Origin: Capitella teleta | Lineage: Eukaryota; Annelida; Polychaeta; Capitellidae | Reading direction: 5' to 3' | NCBI GenBank assembly: GCA_000328365.1 | Contig: KB310082.1 | Coordinates: 324,851-388,850 of the forward strand | DNA: 64,000 nucleotides | Part shown: piece by piece, positions 24,501 through 55,084 of the stretch | Position numbering within the stretch: the stretch's first letter is position 1 | How the letters are laid out: each line of letters opens with the position of its first letter | Translations under genes and position numbers: made by a program | The notes under the pieces: model-generated | Told to the model about the DNA's origin: nothing | The model's input: the letters and a program-made list of their open reading frames with translations, nothing else | The model's database searches: none

Positions 24501-27500
24501 TCGATTTCTTCTAACTCAACTTCGTCTGCTTGCTGGGTTTCACTTTGCGGCACTTTTTCTGCCTTTTGGGCTCGTTTCTTCTTCCCCATGACGATGATGT
24601 ATGATTACACGGATAATCCAACGGATGTTCACATCACAAACTCCGTTTACAATCCATTTTTCCGCTCCGGTGGAGTCGGCTGACCGCGTTCTGTTGGCTT
24701 ACAGATGACTCAATCGGCTCAAACTTCTCGCTTAACCAATCAAACGCTGCATTGGCTGCAACGGCAGGAAATGCAGATAACTTTTTTTTTTTCTTATTAT
24801 ATTATTTTTTTCTTCTGTAGTCCGTGCGTACACCTTTTACCTTTGCATGCTCCTTATCAATCAGGCTATATCAGAAAGAAAAGAAAAAGAAACAATTGTT
24901 AGGGATGTTAACTCTTAATTGCGTCTAATCTCAAGTTTCAATGCCCTTACCTGCTTACTCAACGTTTACATATTATGAGATTTAATTTATTAGGCCCTAC
25001 TATTCGCATCGTGCAGTCAGCGCATTTCAATATTGTTATTGTTCAAACACATTAGCACCTGCTTGGGTAGGCCTACTAAGTACGTACCTCACTCCCTCGA
25101 ATGCGTGTGCAGTATTACGCCAGTATAGCCTGTCACATATATCTGTTCCTTGCTCGATCATGATTTTAGTGCTAGTACTATGTGTTATACTTTGCGTAAT
25201 TTAAGCGCATTGGTTCCTCATCGACCGTCATCTTAGGCCTACCAATTGGCTAATCTTCTCAAACGGAATGAAGGAGTTTAGTTTAAACAGTTTATAGAAT
25301 TGTACCGTCACGTGCAGGCCTATCAGATGCCGCATATGCGGCATATGGTCTGCCATACAGAGGTAGCCCATCCTTACGAAAAATCGTCTTTCACCAGCAA
25401 TAATATTACAATAGCCTCCTAATTTTCACATGCATACACCACAAAACATTCATTCTTATCATATCTCACGTCCATAGTTCTTGACCCTTCTAAAATATCA
25501 AGTTTTTATGCGACGCCGCCCTGATTTCCAAGAAAGGCGCGAAATTTCCATCCGAGCGACACGCTGCTGGCGGATGTTTACATTGCGTGACGTTCGCGAC
25601 TGCCAGCATTTTTCTTGGTAAAATCATCCCGGATGAATTTTATTGGTGAGCTTGCGATATGCCCTTAATATACTAAATTAGTTTTGCATTATTAAATGAT
25701 GCTCAATTTGATTTTATTATCTGTACTCACTAATACTTTGAGGAAAAGATGCATGGCTGTTTTGTTAGTATCATAAGTTAATAAAATACACATTTATTCT
25801 CTACATTTCCGTCTTAACACAAACAGCTAGGACTAGCGCTGCCGTTGAAGCAATCAATTACGACACATCATCATCACCAGATATCCATGCTTATTATTTT
25901 GTGTGAAAGTTCGGATCTTAGTGAAGAAAATACCATAGCAAAGCATTGTTTACATTGTAGTAAATATTACTACATACTAGTAATACATGCATGTATTGGT
26001 CACATTAGCATGCAATGCAAGATTGCTTACATAACCAAATCAAGTTTTACACCATAGGCTTCTATGAGCATACAGAGGGGAGTTCACATAATGGGTACGC
26101 ATGTTTATTCGCAGCCTCTGATGCTACGAGCCGAACGACGAATGCGCGCATTGAGGCGCCCTCGTTAATGCAGAATTTCTGGAATATTTGCTGTAAAATG
26201 ATCTGGTAAAAAGGCCTAGTTTATGTAATAAGAGGCTACTGCTACTATAAATGATAAATGATAATTATATTGGGGTACATAGCACTGTTATAGAGAAAAG
26301 AGCATTTTTGTAACAATTTACGTAAGGTTGAAAAATCCCCATTACTTGTAAACATTAATATACTTTTGAATCACCCTGTATATATTAGTTTTTTATTACC
26401 TTATGATACCTTATTGGTTTTATCGAACGGAGGATTGCCCATTCTCTTTGGTCTCTTCTTGTTCTTGCATTGACCTTACATGGTGGTGGTTTCACGTTTG
26501 AGATTCCCAATCGAAGATTCCAAGCATACGAGGCTATTAGCCTCGCTCTCACCAGTGCTGGCTGATATTCTATCTCAGCGTGGTTCTTGCAGAGTATGCC
26601 CCCTTGTTAGGGCGCGTCGGGCCACAGAATATAGGGTTATGTTATGTGTACGTGGGGCCTGCTGCAATAATTCTTCCTTCCCGATGTCGTACAGACAGTT
26701 ATTTCCACTCAAACATCCCCACGTCTTCACTTCCTTTGTATTACTCTTCACGATGTGATCGTTGGAATTCTTTGATAACTAAAACTTACTTTTACTTTTA
26801 TATTTTACAGTTTGGTTCGAGCCAACTGACGCAAACCTGCTTCCGAAATTGTTCAGTTCGGGATCGTGGCGCCACCTGACGATTGCGTCACCAAACATGA
26901 ATGAGCTACGAATGCTGCACGCCTGCATCCAGGGCAGAAGCCTCTCCCTCGATACCAGTGGGTCATTCTACCCTATTCATGCACACTCAAATGGTTACAT
27001 TCTGACGCAGAGAGTAGCGTAGAGTCGTCACTGGAGGAGACGGTCGCGGAGGTGGAGTGCCTGGCGTCCAGTGTGCTGGCCCACATCCCTTGCCTGGTGG
27101 TCACCCTGGGTCGTCACGGCGTCCTCTTATGCAACCGAAATGATGCTGCTTCACCGTTCACGCTGCACCATGCTGTGAGAATTTGTTTTTAAAAGGTTAA
27201 TTAATTTACTGTTTTATTTTTGTTGGGGTTCCAGAATGAAATATCATTTGTAAGGTTTCCTTCACTGAAGCAACCCGACGATAAAATTGTTAGTGTTTCT
27301 GGTGCTGGTGACTGGTGAGTATTTTAACTTATTGTCAATGAAAAAAAAAAAAAACAAAAACATGCCTCATCAATAATTATTGAGTACATTATTGTGTGTT
27401 ACAGCTTAGCTGCTGGTGTGATGCATGGCATTTCGGTTGGCCTTCCTGTAGAGGACTCCTTTCATCTTGGGCTTAGAGCGGCACTCTGTTCTTTGAAATC

Positions 27501-27552
27501 AAACGTCGCTGTGCCAAACAACAGTGAAATGAAATCAATCGTCCCGCGCTAA
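15521..27552 (+). CDS. Fused pseudouridine-5'-phosphate glycosidase / pfkB pseudouridine kinase
   Basis: The N-terminal half should split pseudouridine 5'-phosphate into uracil and ribose 5-phosphate; the C-terminal half should phosphorylate pseudouridine, so one polypeptide covers the route. Seventeen exons join in frame to 698 aa: 15521-15744, 15804-15889, 16249-16340, 16397-16508, 16559-16665, 16720-16846, 16907-17027, 17078-17163, 17240-17373, 17426-17485, 17689-17853, 17906-18034, 18179-18293, 26811-26957, 27011-27174, 27235-27314, 27405-27552. Residues 1-25 look like a mitochondrial presequence (Arg/Ser, no acids). PsuG motifs: [66 protein letters not shown]. Kinase motifs: VVIGGTNVD (about 364), [26 protein letters not shown] and the catalytic VSGAGD (about 644). 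Intron 8 is U12-type. Intron 13 is 8,517 nt and contains three antisense claudin-like genes, yet the codon across it (CCA G|TT TGG) keeps PVWFEPTD intact. Confidence 0.95.
17164..17239 (+). other. U12-type AT-AG intron
   Basis: The intron begins ATATCCTTTT, the exact minor-spliceosome AT-type 5' splice site, and contains TTCCCTTAAC, a U12 branch-site match, with the branch adenosine about 10 nt before the 3' end CATAG. It is 76 nt. Removing it joins KSLKA to [12 protein letters not shown], which matches the family, while no GT-AG choice does. Confidence 0.85.
18579..19787 (-). CDS. Claudin-like four-TM protein A with decapeptide-repeat tail
   Basis: Claudin/PMP22 superfamily protein, probably at cell-cell contacts. 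Exons 19787-19526, 19329-19153 and 19102-18579 give 320 aa. TM1 is about residues 10-30. The first extracellular loop has the claudin signature: YWVVSW, then GLWETCF, then HGCWW. TM2 follows the intron ([19 protein letters not shown]), TM3 is [16 protein letters not shown], and TM4 is [21 protein letters not shown]. The cytosolic tail of about 110 residues ends in six or so repeats of [14 protein letters not shown], encoded by a 30-bp tandem repeat near 18600-18770. The last residues EVAF could fit a hydrophobic PDZ-ligand pattern (inference). The start is the ATG at 19787 (MMEPKKA); the open frame extends upstream without an ATG. Intron positions match genes B and C. Confidence 0.85.
19788..21037. 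other. Spacer between claudin-like genes A and B
   Basis: No gene seen. It contains ATCATAACG facing CGTTATGG across 9 nt (about 19942-19966) and several TACATGTA octamers. Confidence 0.45.
21038..21786 (-). CDS. Claudin-like four-TM protein B
   Basis: Exons 21786-21534, 21483-21343 and 21288-21038 give 214 aa, the usual claudin size. TM1 is [20 protein letters not shown]. Loop 1 carries [16 protein letters not shown] and YYGCWWIF, then RDWIMP just before the first intron. TM2 is [23 protein letters not shown]3 is [14 protein letters not shown] and TM4 is [21 protein letters not shown]. It has a short tail ending MVPRV. Both introns are phase 1 at the same places as in genes A and C, so the three are paralogues by tandem duplication. 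It lacks the low-complexity tails of A and C. Distinguishing claudin from other PMP22-superfamily members would need a phylogeny. Confidence 0.87.
21787..23299. other. Spacer between claudin-like genes B and C
   Basis: AT-rich DNA with no exon or repeat that I can name. It presumably contains the promoter of gene B and the 3'UTR of gene C. Confidence 0.45.
23300..24589 (-). CDS. Claudin-like four-TM protein C with long N-terminus and Tyr/Gly/Ser tail
   Basis: Exons 24589-24073, 24014-23850 and 23787-23300 give 389 aa. About 90 cytosolic residues precede TM1, starting [12 protein letters not shown] and then acidic, longer than in any usual claudin. TM1 is [19 protein letters not shown]. Loop 1 shows PYWLQAW, GLWQICF, SECWWVF and REWLLP. 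TM2 is [20 protein letters not shown]3 is [20 protein letters not shown] and TM4 is [20 protein letters not shown]. The roughly 110-residue tail is rich in Tyr, Gly, Ser and Gln with repeats such as [15 protein letters not shown], a low-complexity composition that may self-associate (inference). Exon-intron structure is shared with A and B. Confidence 0.86.
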
Positions 27553-28190
27553 ATAAGTCACAAATGCGTCCAATTACCCCCGTCAGTATTAGAGCAAAGT
27601 TAGTATTCACTCCTTCACTGAAACTGTAATTAATAATGAAATATATTCTCTAATGATTAATTATTATCAACTTCCAAACACATAGTCGTTCCACTCAAAG
27701 CCAATGTATATATTTGCCGGTTATTTTTACATTCTCTTTTCGTTGTTGAAGAATGTATATGATAAAAGTCATACAAATTGACCAGATGATAGTAGTGTAA
27801 CCTGCCTAGTCATGATTGCCATTGATTCAGGAATAACATGTACATCACTTTGGTGGTGTTTTTGTACAATCATATTTTGATGCAATAAAATATTAGAAAG
27901 CTGTGTTGGTGTTATTAATTATGAAGATAAATTTATAAAATCAAATCTAGAAAATTAAATTTTTAGAAATAACTTTCAAAATCTAAACCAATTTGAATGA
28001 ATCAGGGAATTATTTTATTTACACATGAAAATCTTATAGAAAAACTAGGAAAAAGATAAAAAAAAAGAACTGGAAAAAGCTGATTTTAAATTAAGGAGGA
28101 AAAAAAGACAGATTTTAATGTCGAACTCTTGATACGGGTAACTCAAAAGAGAATTCATCAATTAGGCAATGGAATGATTTGCCGAAAATT
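27553..28190. other. Convergent 3' region between pseudouridine gene and TECR
   Basis: The two genes point at each other here. A plus-strand AATAAA at 27884-27889 likely ends the pseudouridine mRNA, and a minus-strand AATAAA at 28014-28019 likely ends TECR. Nothing else was seen. Confidence 0.6.
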
Positions 28191-29102
28191 TTAAATGAGG
28201 AATGGAATGATTGATTTTCTGCCACGAGGGTATTCTTTGAACTCTTTCCTGTAGTTCCTGTGTTTTCCCATCGCCCAGACCGTCATCTGATAGACGCCAG
28301 CAATGGTGAACAGAAGAGCGGGCAGTGACTGCGTCATTATCGTGAAGCTGAGCCAGGAGTAGAATTCGTACGTGTAGTTGGGGCAGGAAACGAACTTGAA
28401 GAGCAGCGTCAGAGGGTTGCTGGTGGGGTATGGGATTCTGCGCTCTTTGGTTCCAGGAGGGCGGAGATTACGAAGGGCCACGTGGATTGAGAAGTTGCCG
28501 AGTTCGGAGACGACAAATCCGGCCAGAGCAGTATACGTCTGGTTGGCGCAAGGAGCTGTGTACAGCGGGTGGTTGATGAAGTAGGCGACAAACGCAGCGA
28601 AACCCCAGTAGTAAGTGCTGTTCTTCACAATATTGGAGATGGGCATGGTGGCGTGAGAAAACCGATGAATGAAGACTGTCTCAAAGAGTCGCTTGGCGTA
28701 GTGGAAGGTCCAGCATGCACATGCGATGTGCACAACCTGTGCTTTGGGTTCTTTGGCTGCCTCAGCTCCGTAGATGAGCGCGGGTCGCATGTAGAACAGC
28801 AAGTAGATGAAGAGGGGCCCTGCGTACTCTGTCAGGAAGACAGTCGTCCAGCCCACCTGAGGCCCCAGATCGCGGAAGTACAACTTGTTTCCCCCAGCGC
28901 CGAAGCCAATTGCTGACAGTTTCGTTTCATCTTTCAACATCTTGGATTTGGGATCCGCTCGGAAAGACTGCCTGTCGGGGTAGAGACCTGGCTTAATTTG
29001 CTCGTACTCCAGCTTCACGTCCATAATGGTCGACTCAGCCTTCAACCCCGAGAGACGTCCGAGGGATTTAAGGGACTTGGCGTGCAGAATTTCAATCTCC
29101 AT
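28191..29102 (-). CDS. TECR: Very-long-chain enoyl-CoA reductase, intronless
   Basis: Catalyses the last step of very-long-chain fatty acid elongation in the ER: NADPH-dependent reduction of trans-2-enoyl-CoA. A single open frame encodes 303 aa (human TECR 308). The N-terminus is a ubiquitin-like domain (MEIEILHAKS, YPDRQSFRADPKSKMLKD). Then come LYFRDLGPQVGW, FLTEYAGPLFIYLLFY (TM), HRFSHATMP, YYWGFAAFVAYFINHPLYT, LGNFSIHVALRNLRPPGTK, the family motif SCPNYTYEFYSW and the C-terminus GRKSIIPFLI. The ATG at 29102 sits in GCCATGG, an ideal context; the frame opens 9 nt further without an ATG. Every other large gene here except the GPCR is split, so absence of introns hints at a retrogene or wholesale intron loss. 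Confidence 0.96.
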   Translation of the reverse strand: MEIEILHAKSLKSLGRLSGLKAESTIMDVKLEYEQIKPGLYPDRQSFRADPKSKMLKDETKLSAIGFGAGGNKLYFRDLGPQVGWTTVFLTEYAGPLFIYLLFYMRPALIYGAEAAKEPKAQVVHIACACWTFHYAKRLFETVFIHRFSHATMPISNIVKNSTYYWGFAAFVAYFINHPLYTAPCANQTYTALAGFVVSELGNFSIHVALRNLRPPGTKERRIPYPTSNPLTLLFKFVSCPNYTYEFYSWLSFTIMTQSLPALLFTIAGVYQMTVWAMGKHRNYRKEFKEYPRGRKSIIPFLI

Positions 29103-49019
<19,917 letters not shown>

Positions 49020-50600
49020 GTCAGTGACCTCATTCTGTTAATTAGGTCATATGGTCATGTGACATATTTATTTCAGCCAATCATCTTGCGAGGAATAATG
49101 AAGTCACTTGATGCTTTTTTCTTTTTCTTGCCAGATTTTCTTATTTCTCTCAAATTGCTCACAAATTCTTGATTTTAATTTCCTCTTCATGAATATTCTC
49201 TAATTTGTTTCTACTGTTCCACGATTTATTACTAGTTATAAGATTTAAACCAGCATCCATTCTCATGGGAGACTCTTGTTCTTGTTAGAAGTAATATAAT
49301 TGCTCACAAAAAAATCAAATTCTTTTATCTTCATCTTGTGGTGTTATTAGAGAAACATATTTCTTATTCAAACAGCATTAATCACCTTTTCTAAATCGTG
49401 ATGCTGGCTGGTCATATTACAATGAAGATCACAAATATTTGTTTTTATATATGGTATATATTATAATATATAATGTTATAGTACAAAAAACAAACTTTTA
49501 TAGGATAATTTATCGTAAATCTGTACTTGTCCAACAGTTAAATGGTGAGATGTGAATATTATTTTTCACTTTGTAAGAACATTTTAACTGCTGCTTTTAT
49601 TCCTTTCGCTATTTAAATGCGTACGAGATTTATTTATGCGCTATGATTTTGGTGGAGTACGTTATGATTGATGGAATGCGTTATGATTGAGTCATTTAAA
49701 CCCCCGGGGTTTTGCTCCGGTTCTCTTAAATTTTTTTTAGTATTATTATTATTTTTTGCTGTACATAGATAAAAACTTTGTTGATTGACACAAATGAACA
49801 GATGAATAAAAATATGGAAACATTTTCCTTCTCTTCTTGGCTATTTCTGCCATTATGATCATGACCTAAGGAATTAGTGCATTAACTAACAGACGCGTGC
49901 ATTGAGTGATTCTTACTAAGAGAGATGTAATACAAGATAATGGAATATTCTTACCACTTTATGTGGTCGACAAAATGTCCGTTGTTGCCGATTGATCGGA
50001 GGCGGATCAATGGGGACATGAATCGAGAGAAAACTCTCCTTTCTTGTATAATATGCGCTCTGGAGCCGCGAATGGGTTAAAATGACCACATATAAATGCC
50101 GTCACTGATATTAGGCTTAAAATTTCCTTGTGTTGATCTGGGTTCTCGTTTACGATTGAAACTATTCACCCATCTGTCAACACGCAAACGCTAAAAACAT
50201 TAGCCATCGTCTTTTGAAATCAGCATTTGATCTCAAACTTTCATAGTCCCAGTACACGTTTAAGCGTGGATTCTCTTTGTGGATAATTTAAATGTCACAT
50301 TTTGAGTGATACACAGCAAGAAAGGGGAACATTATTTCAACAGGACACGAAATCGAAGTTCAACAACGAAGAATTCAAATTGATAATCACCACATGCGGA
50401 CACCGAGAGAAGTGTCCAAAATGCTACATTTAATTGCTACATGTAAAATAATACGCCATTTTTATGCACTCAATCGCCTAGAACACATCGAGCTCATATA
50501 CTTTTGGGGCAATTGAAAACAATTATGGTAAAGTATGTATAATCAAAGAGGCAAAAGAAACGCACGCTTGACTTATTACAGCACATTTTACTTTGTACAG
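49020..50600. other. SCRIB 3'UTR and intergenic
   Basis: A plus-strand AATAAA at about 49805 could end SCRIB transcripts. Two direct copies of CGTTATGAT lie at 49660 and 49679. No gene seen. Confidence 0.45.
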
Positions 50601-50639
50601 ACTCAGTTTTTGCGTGGTTTTGGAGGTGGCTGTCTATAG

Positions 50640-51540
50640 TTGGTCCCAAAGATGCTCGATTGGAGACTGTTTGGGCGAGTAAGTCGGTCAAGACACTGTA
50701 GAAACTTTCTTGTCTTCCGAGAAGTCTCTGTTGACCAGAGCCGAATGAGGCCGTGCATTACAATTCTGAAACAACCGAATTTCAGGGTACCCTTGAAGGA
50801 AGGGGATGACGGTTGGTTCCAGGACCTCCATGATGCACCGTTCTGCGGCCAAGTTCCATTGGATCATTAAGAGGAGTCTTTGTGTTGTCTGAAATGGCTC
50901 CCCGCACCTTGAGGCTGCCCCCACCTCAACTATCCTGCTCCTGGATGAAGAAAGTTTGCAACTGCTCTTCCCTTCTTCTCCACATGCACTGTCTCCTGTC
51001 TGACAGATCCAGGCAATTCTGGCTCTCGTCTGTGAAGAAGACACTTTTCCACCTCTGTTGGATCCAATTCTGACGCAATCGCATCTACCGGAGACAACAA
51101 TGACGTCTCTCAGCATTCAGGATTGGAGCTCCGAAATCGATTCGAGACCTTAATCTCTGTTCCTAAAACCAGTGTCAGTCTGATATTGAAGATATTAATC
51201 GGCTGTGGGTCCCTCTTGTTCCACATGTTGTTGGAATGGCTGTTTTAAACCTGTCCTGGATGTGCGCTCACCGGATTTGGCGATCCCGTCTCTTAGCCGT
51301 CACTTTTGGTCATCCAGTATGAAGTCGGTCTACGGTGGAACCAGTATAGGCAATGTGCTGGCTGGGGTAAGCGACGAATGATTGAGACATATTACACCCC
51401 AGTTGGCGGGAAACGGTTCCAACTTTCATTGCTCGTCGAGCAATGAAAGTTGCGGAACCGATCGAGTCGACCCAGAAGGCTTCTGGATAGCTTTCTTTGG
51501 AGCGCTGATAGCAATCCCATAGTGAAGTTATTGGCAATGT
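50640..51540 (-). mobile_element. Degenerate Tc1/mariner transposase
   Basis: Minus-strand pieces in shifting frames follow the Tc1 order: an HTH-like ARRAMKVGTVSRQLG, then VTAKRRDRQIR, RQNWIQQRWKSVFFTDES (first catalytic Asp region), MWRRREEQ, GGGS.KVRGAIS, NARPHSALVNRDF (second region, with the usual QDN read as QNCN), and SPKQSPIEHLWDQL (third acidic region). Several stops and frameshifts interrupt it, so it is inactive. The N-terminal part is distorted by a perfect hairpin at 51415-51459. I could not define terminal inverted repeats. Confidence 0.85.
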
Positions 51541-52364
51541 GCAGAAATCAAAGGGATATATTTTATGTTCATTTCACGAGTCTCTTTTTGTCTACTGCTC
51601 ACGTGAATACTCAAAATGAAGGTTATCGGCATTTCGGGATTGTCTAGACATGCGAACTGATTTTTGAACACGGTAGGCATGAGGTTACTGAACATGTTTG
51701 AAATATTTATTTCACGACATTTCATAGCACACAGAATATAGCAGCTACCCGAGCATAATTGCATTTATAGACCCGTGCGTTTCTTTTTGGGTTCGTTATG
51801 AGGATGTTCCCAGAAATTCATGCATCCATGATAGGAATGTTGATTTCAAAGAATTCGAATCATTAAACTTGAATACAATTACATACACGGCTACATATAT
51901 CAAGAAAACGCTTTATTCAGTTTATTGTCAGTTGTACTAGCAGTTTATAATTATTGCAGAACCTTAGTAGCTTAGTAAAAGATAATGAAGAGATAGTACA
52001 GTCATGATGAATACACCCTCACCCAAGAAAAAAAAATCCATCCTGCATAATTAAACAAATAATTGCACCGACATCAGCAATAGCCCCGGCCTCGATAGAG
52101 CTGAACCAGCTTTCTGATAAAGTAATTATAAAGGACCTCTGGCTGTTTATTTCGGAACCTCTTTACATTGATTTTTTTTTTTTTTTTTTTTTTTTTGAAT
52201 TCAAAGAGATCAATTTTGAAACGATATGTCAGCTATGAATGAAATTAAAGATCAATCAAAATTCGATATAATGATTACTGATACGATAATGAACTCCAGA
52301 AGACTGCATGTTCTACCAAATTGAATTGACGACAATGCATTACATGACATCAGAGCTAACGATA
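51541..52364. other. 3' region of the GPCR gene
   Basis: Minus-strand AATAAA hexamers at about 51912 and 51921 could end the GPCR mRNA. A T-run of about 28 lies at 52170-52197. Nothing else seen. Confidence 0.45.
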
Positions 52365-53396
52365 TCACTCTGGTAAACTCATGGTCCCCGTAACACTGGA
52401 CGAATTCGCTTGAGGCCACACTCGGTTCCTTCCAGTGCGTAACATCCTCTTGTAGGCGTTCTTGAAGTCTTCGTTGAAACAACTGTAGATGAGTGGGTTG
52501 ATTCCCGAATTGCACTGAGTGAGGAAATTCGTTGACACCAGAAGATAGTCATACATCCACTGGGGGCTCGTTCCTTTCTTGTCGTCCAGCAGGGAAGTGA
52601 CCAAAAGAAACGGACAGTAAAGGAGCAGCAAGGAGATAAGAGTGGCCAGAGTCATCTTCAGGACCCTCTTGGTTCGTGCTGATGATTTCACAGAATTGCT
52701 GCCAGTTCCTGGCTTCTTGTCAAGCTTCTTGACGAAGTGGATGGCCAAGCCAGAGCTGAGGAATGTCCCAGCGATGGTGAGGTACACGTGAGCCTGTAGA
52801 ACGTATTTATACGCCCACGGTGGCAATATGGATCCGTTGTACAGCCCTGACAACACCTGGACATCCGTGCTCTGCTGACTAAAATAGCAGAAAATAAATA
52901 AACCCAAGGTTCCAACGTATACCCAGATGCCGGCCACCAGGATTCTGATCCTTGGTATCGTTATGTTATGTTTGTAGAACAAGGGTTTAGATACCGCAAG
53001 TAGTCGGTCAAGTGAGATAGTCATCATGACGAGCAGAGATCCGACCAACGAGATTGAGTAGAAGGCTCCGAGGATAGACCTGTTGCGACGCAGGGTCGGA
53101 ACCCAGCTGATGACTTCTTTGGTATATGGTGGGAATAGTGGTTGGCAAAGCCCACCCAGATAGCCCAGAGTAAGATCAGCGGTCAGAATTGGCGACATGA
53201 GAAGATCGAAGCAGCTTAAGCTGATGATGTAAGCCCTGCCTTTCTTACCGATTCCTTCTTTAGTCTTCAGCATGGTCAAGATGGTGAACGTGTTACCGAA
53301 GAAAGCCAGTGCCCAATTGACTACTGTCAAAGTACATCTGTATGCGCCGTACTTGTGGCACTCTACTGTAGAGTTAAGCACCTCCGAACTGTTCAT
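52365..53396 (-). CDS. Class A rhodopsin-family GPCR, orphan, single exon
   Basis: A 343-aa seven-TM receptor beginning at a true ATG with two early N-glycosylation sites (NSS, NST). TM1 has GNTFTILTML, TM2 has the LSCFD form of LxxxD, and TM3 ends SLDRLLAVSKP, where DRL replaces the usual DRY. TM6 has LLLLYCPFLL instead of CWxP, and TM7 has the NPLIYSC form of NPxxY followed by a helix-8-like FNEDFKNAYKRML. Ligand and subfamily cannot be told. It is intronless, common for this class. A G-protein-coupled role at the plasma membrane is inferred from family. Confidence 0.9.
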   Translation of the reverse strand: MNSSEVLNSTVECHKYGAYRCTLTVVNWALAFFGNTFTILTMLKTKEGIGKKGRAYIISLSCFDLLMSPILTADLTLGYLGGLCQPLFPPYTKEVISWVPTLRRNRSILGAFYSISLVGSLLVMMTISLDRLLAVSKPLFYKHNITIPRIRILVAGIWVYVGTLGLFIFCYFSQQSTDVQVLSGLYNGSILPPWAYKYVLQAHVYLTIAGTFLSSGLAIHFVKKLDKKPGTGSNSVKSSARTKRVLKMTLATLISLLLLYCPFLLVTSLLDDKKGTSPQWMYDYLLVSTNFLTQCNSGINPLIYSCFNEDFKNAYKRMLRTGRNRVWPQANSSSVTGTMSLPE

Positions 53397-55080
53397 CTTC
53401 CTTAGGGTTCAAGAGAATGCTGAGTGGATACATTCTGTGTTTATATACATTGCCGATACCTGCGTACTCACTACAACAAAAACTCTATCTCTCTCAGAAA
53501 AAGAAAAGAAAAGTCAATGCGACCTTTTGGAATTCAATGGATATGCCTCGATCAAATGAGTACAAGTACAATACACATGTCTACCGATGTTTGTCAGATC
53601 AATTCGATCAAAGGAGAATATAGACCCTGATATAGCCTTTTGTTGGCGGCTTGTTAATGTCCTTCATCAGATATAATATTTTGTGCGTGTTTTGTGATAG
53701 CATGTTGAGAAAGGGATATTTATTCTGACTAAAAGGCGATCCAAGGCCGTTAAACTATATGCTCCAGGGTTTTTTGAAATTCAAGCCGATGATTCACGCA
53801 CAAGAAAGAACGATGTTTAATTTGTTTGGGTTCAATAAGTGAAACACGTTTGAGACCACAAACCATAGAAATACATACATAAAGGAGTAGCTAGAATGCT
53901 TTATAGGGGTCACGTGATCGGTCAGAATTCCAGTCATTCTAGTATTTTTATGCCACAAACTAGAAACTAGTTGGCTTGTGACGTCAATCTAGCAGGATCA
54001 ATGTGCTATGCATACACAGGTAGTTTATACATGTATTACAATTCTGACAGTGAGTCCTGTTATAGTCTCTCGTCGCCGATAGCGAATGAAGAAGATGATT
54101 TAAACTGGGTTTAAAACGAATGAAGTGTATATTTCATAATCATCGTATAACACAAGTGATCACATGATCAAAACACAATAAACATAACGTTATGCTCGCC
54201 TGGCAGAGTTTACAAAATCATAACGTTTGTTCCTAGCTTGGAATATGACTCGATGACAAGTCCTTGATGCCTGCGGTAAGCAGATAACACCAAAATATGC
54301 GAAATAATTGAATAATACGCCCTAATTATTTATTCCACGATTTCCATCGCAAAATAATGATTTCCCGATCTCATTTTCATGGCATAAAAGCGCGTGGTTC
54401 TAATTCTCCCGCGAAATCTATTTATTTATGAAAAAAAAAGAAGGCATAAAACCAATTGTGAATGATAAAAAGGCACAGCCTATAAATAATCAACACATGA
54501 CAGAAATAAAATAAGAATACAAAATACAATAACGAAGATCAAATAACATGATAAAATGATAAAACCCCGTGCAACGACAAATTCCATAAATGGCAGATGC
54601 GATTAAAAAAGATGCTTTAAAAGTCTCAGTTCTGACATTACGATTTTGTAAAAGGAGACCGGTGTTCGATGAACGAACAGTGCGTGTATTATTTAAAACG
54701 ATCATTTCATCAGTAAAATCAACATAAATAAGACCTTTCAAGTATTTAAAAAACAAACATTAGATCCGTCACTTCTCTACGATAAGACAAAGGTAAAATA
54801 TGTGAAGCCTGCAGAGTGCAGACGATGACAATTAGACATTTCATCAGTAAAAACATTCAAGGCATACTTGGCTTTGGGAATGCATGTACCTTGTTTTTCG
54901 GTGTACTTGGCGTTGGCGTTATGATTAGTTGTGTTATAGAATTTCTATGATTTCCTATCAATGTCTGCTACAAGTGTAACGTTGTAAGTTGATTTGTCCA
55001 ACATTTGATCGAATTGTGAGTGCATCGATATAACTTTTTGCACCCTAGGGTGGGGGATGAGAACACGGAAAGCGAAGAAT
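53397..55080. other. Intergenic, nothing recognised
   Basis: AT-rich DNA with motif copies CATAACGTTATG near 54184 and ATCATAACG/CGTTATGAT at 54217 and 54917. No exon or transposon end. Confidence 0.45.
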
Positions 55081-55084
55081 GAAG

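Larger units (their letters stand above)
18294..26810 (+). other. 8.5-kb host intron 13 carrying three antisense genes
   Basis: The donor GTAAGTG at 18294 and acceptor TATTTTACAG at 26801-26810 are canonical. Apart from the three claudin-like genes it holds AT-rich spacers (19788-21037, 21787-23299, 24590-26810) in which I see no further gene. A perfect 14-bp palindrome GCCGCATATGCGGC lies at 25329-25342. Confidence 0.85.

Noticed and set aside
26480-26879. Overlapping plus-strand ORFs before exon 14
   Set aside because: Intronic; the conserved reading begins only after the acceptor at 26810, and the upstream frames match nothing.
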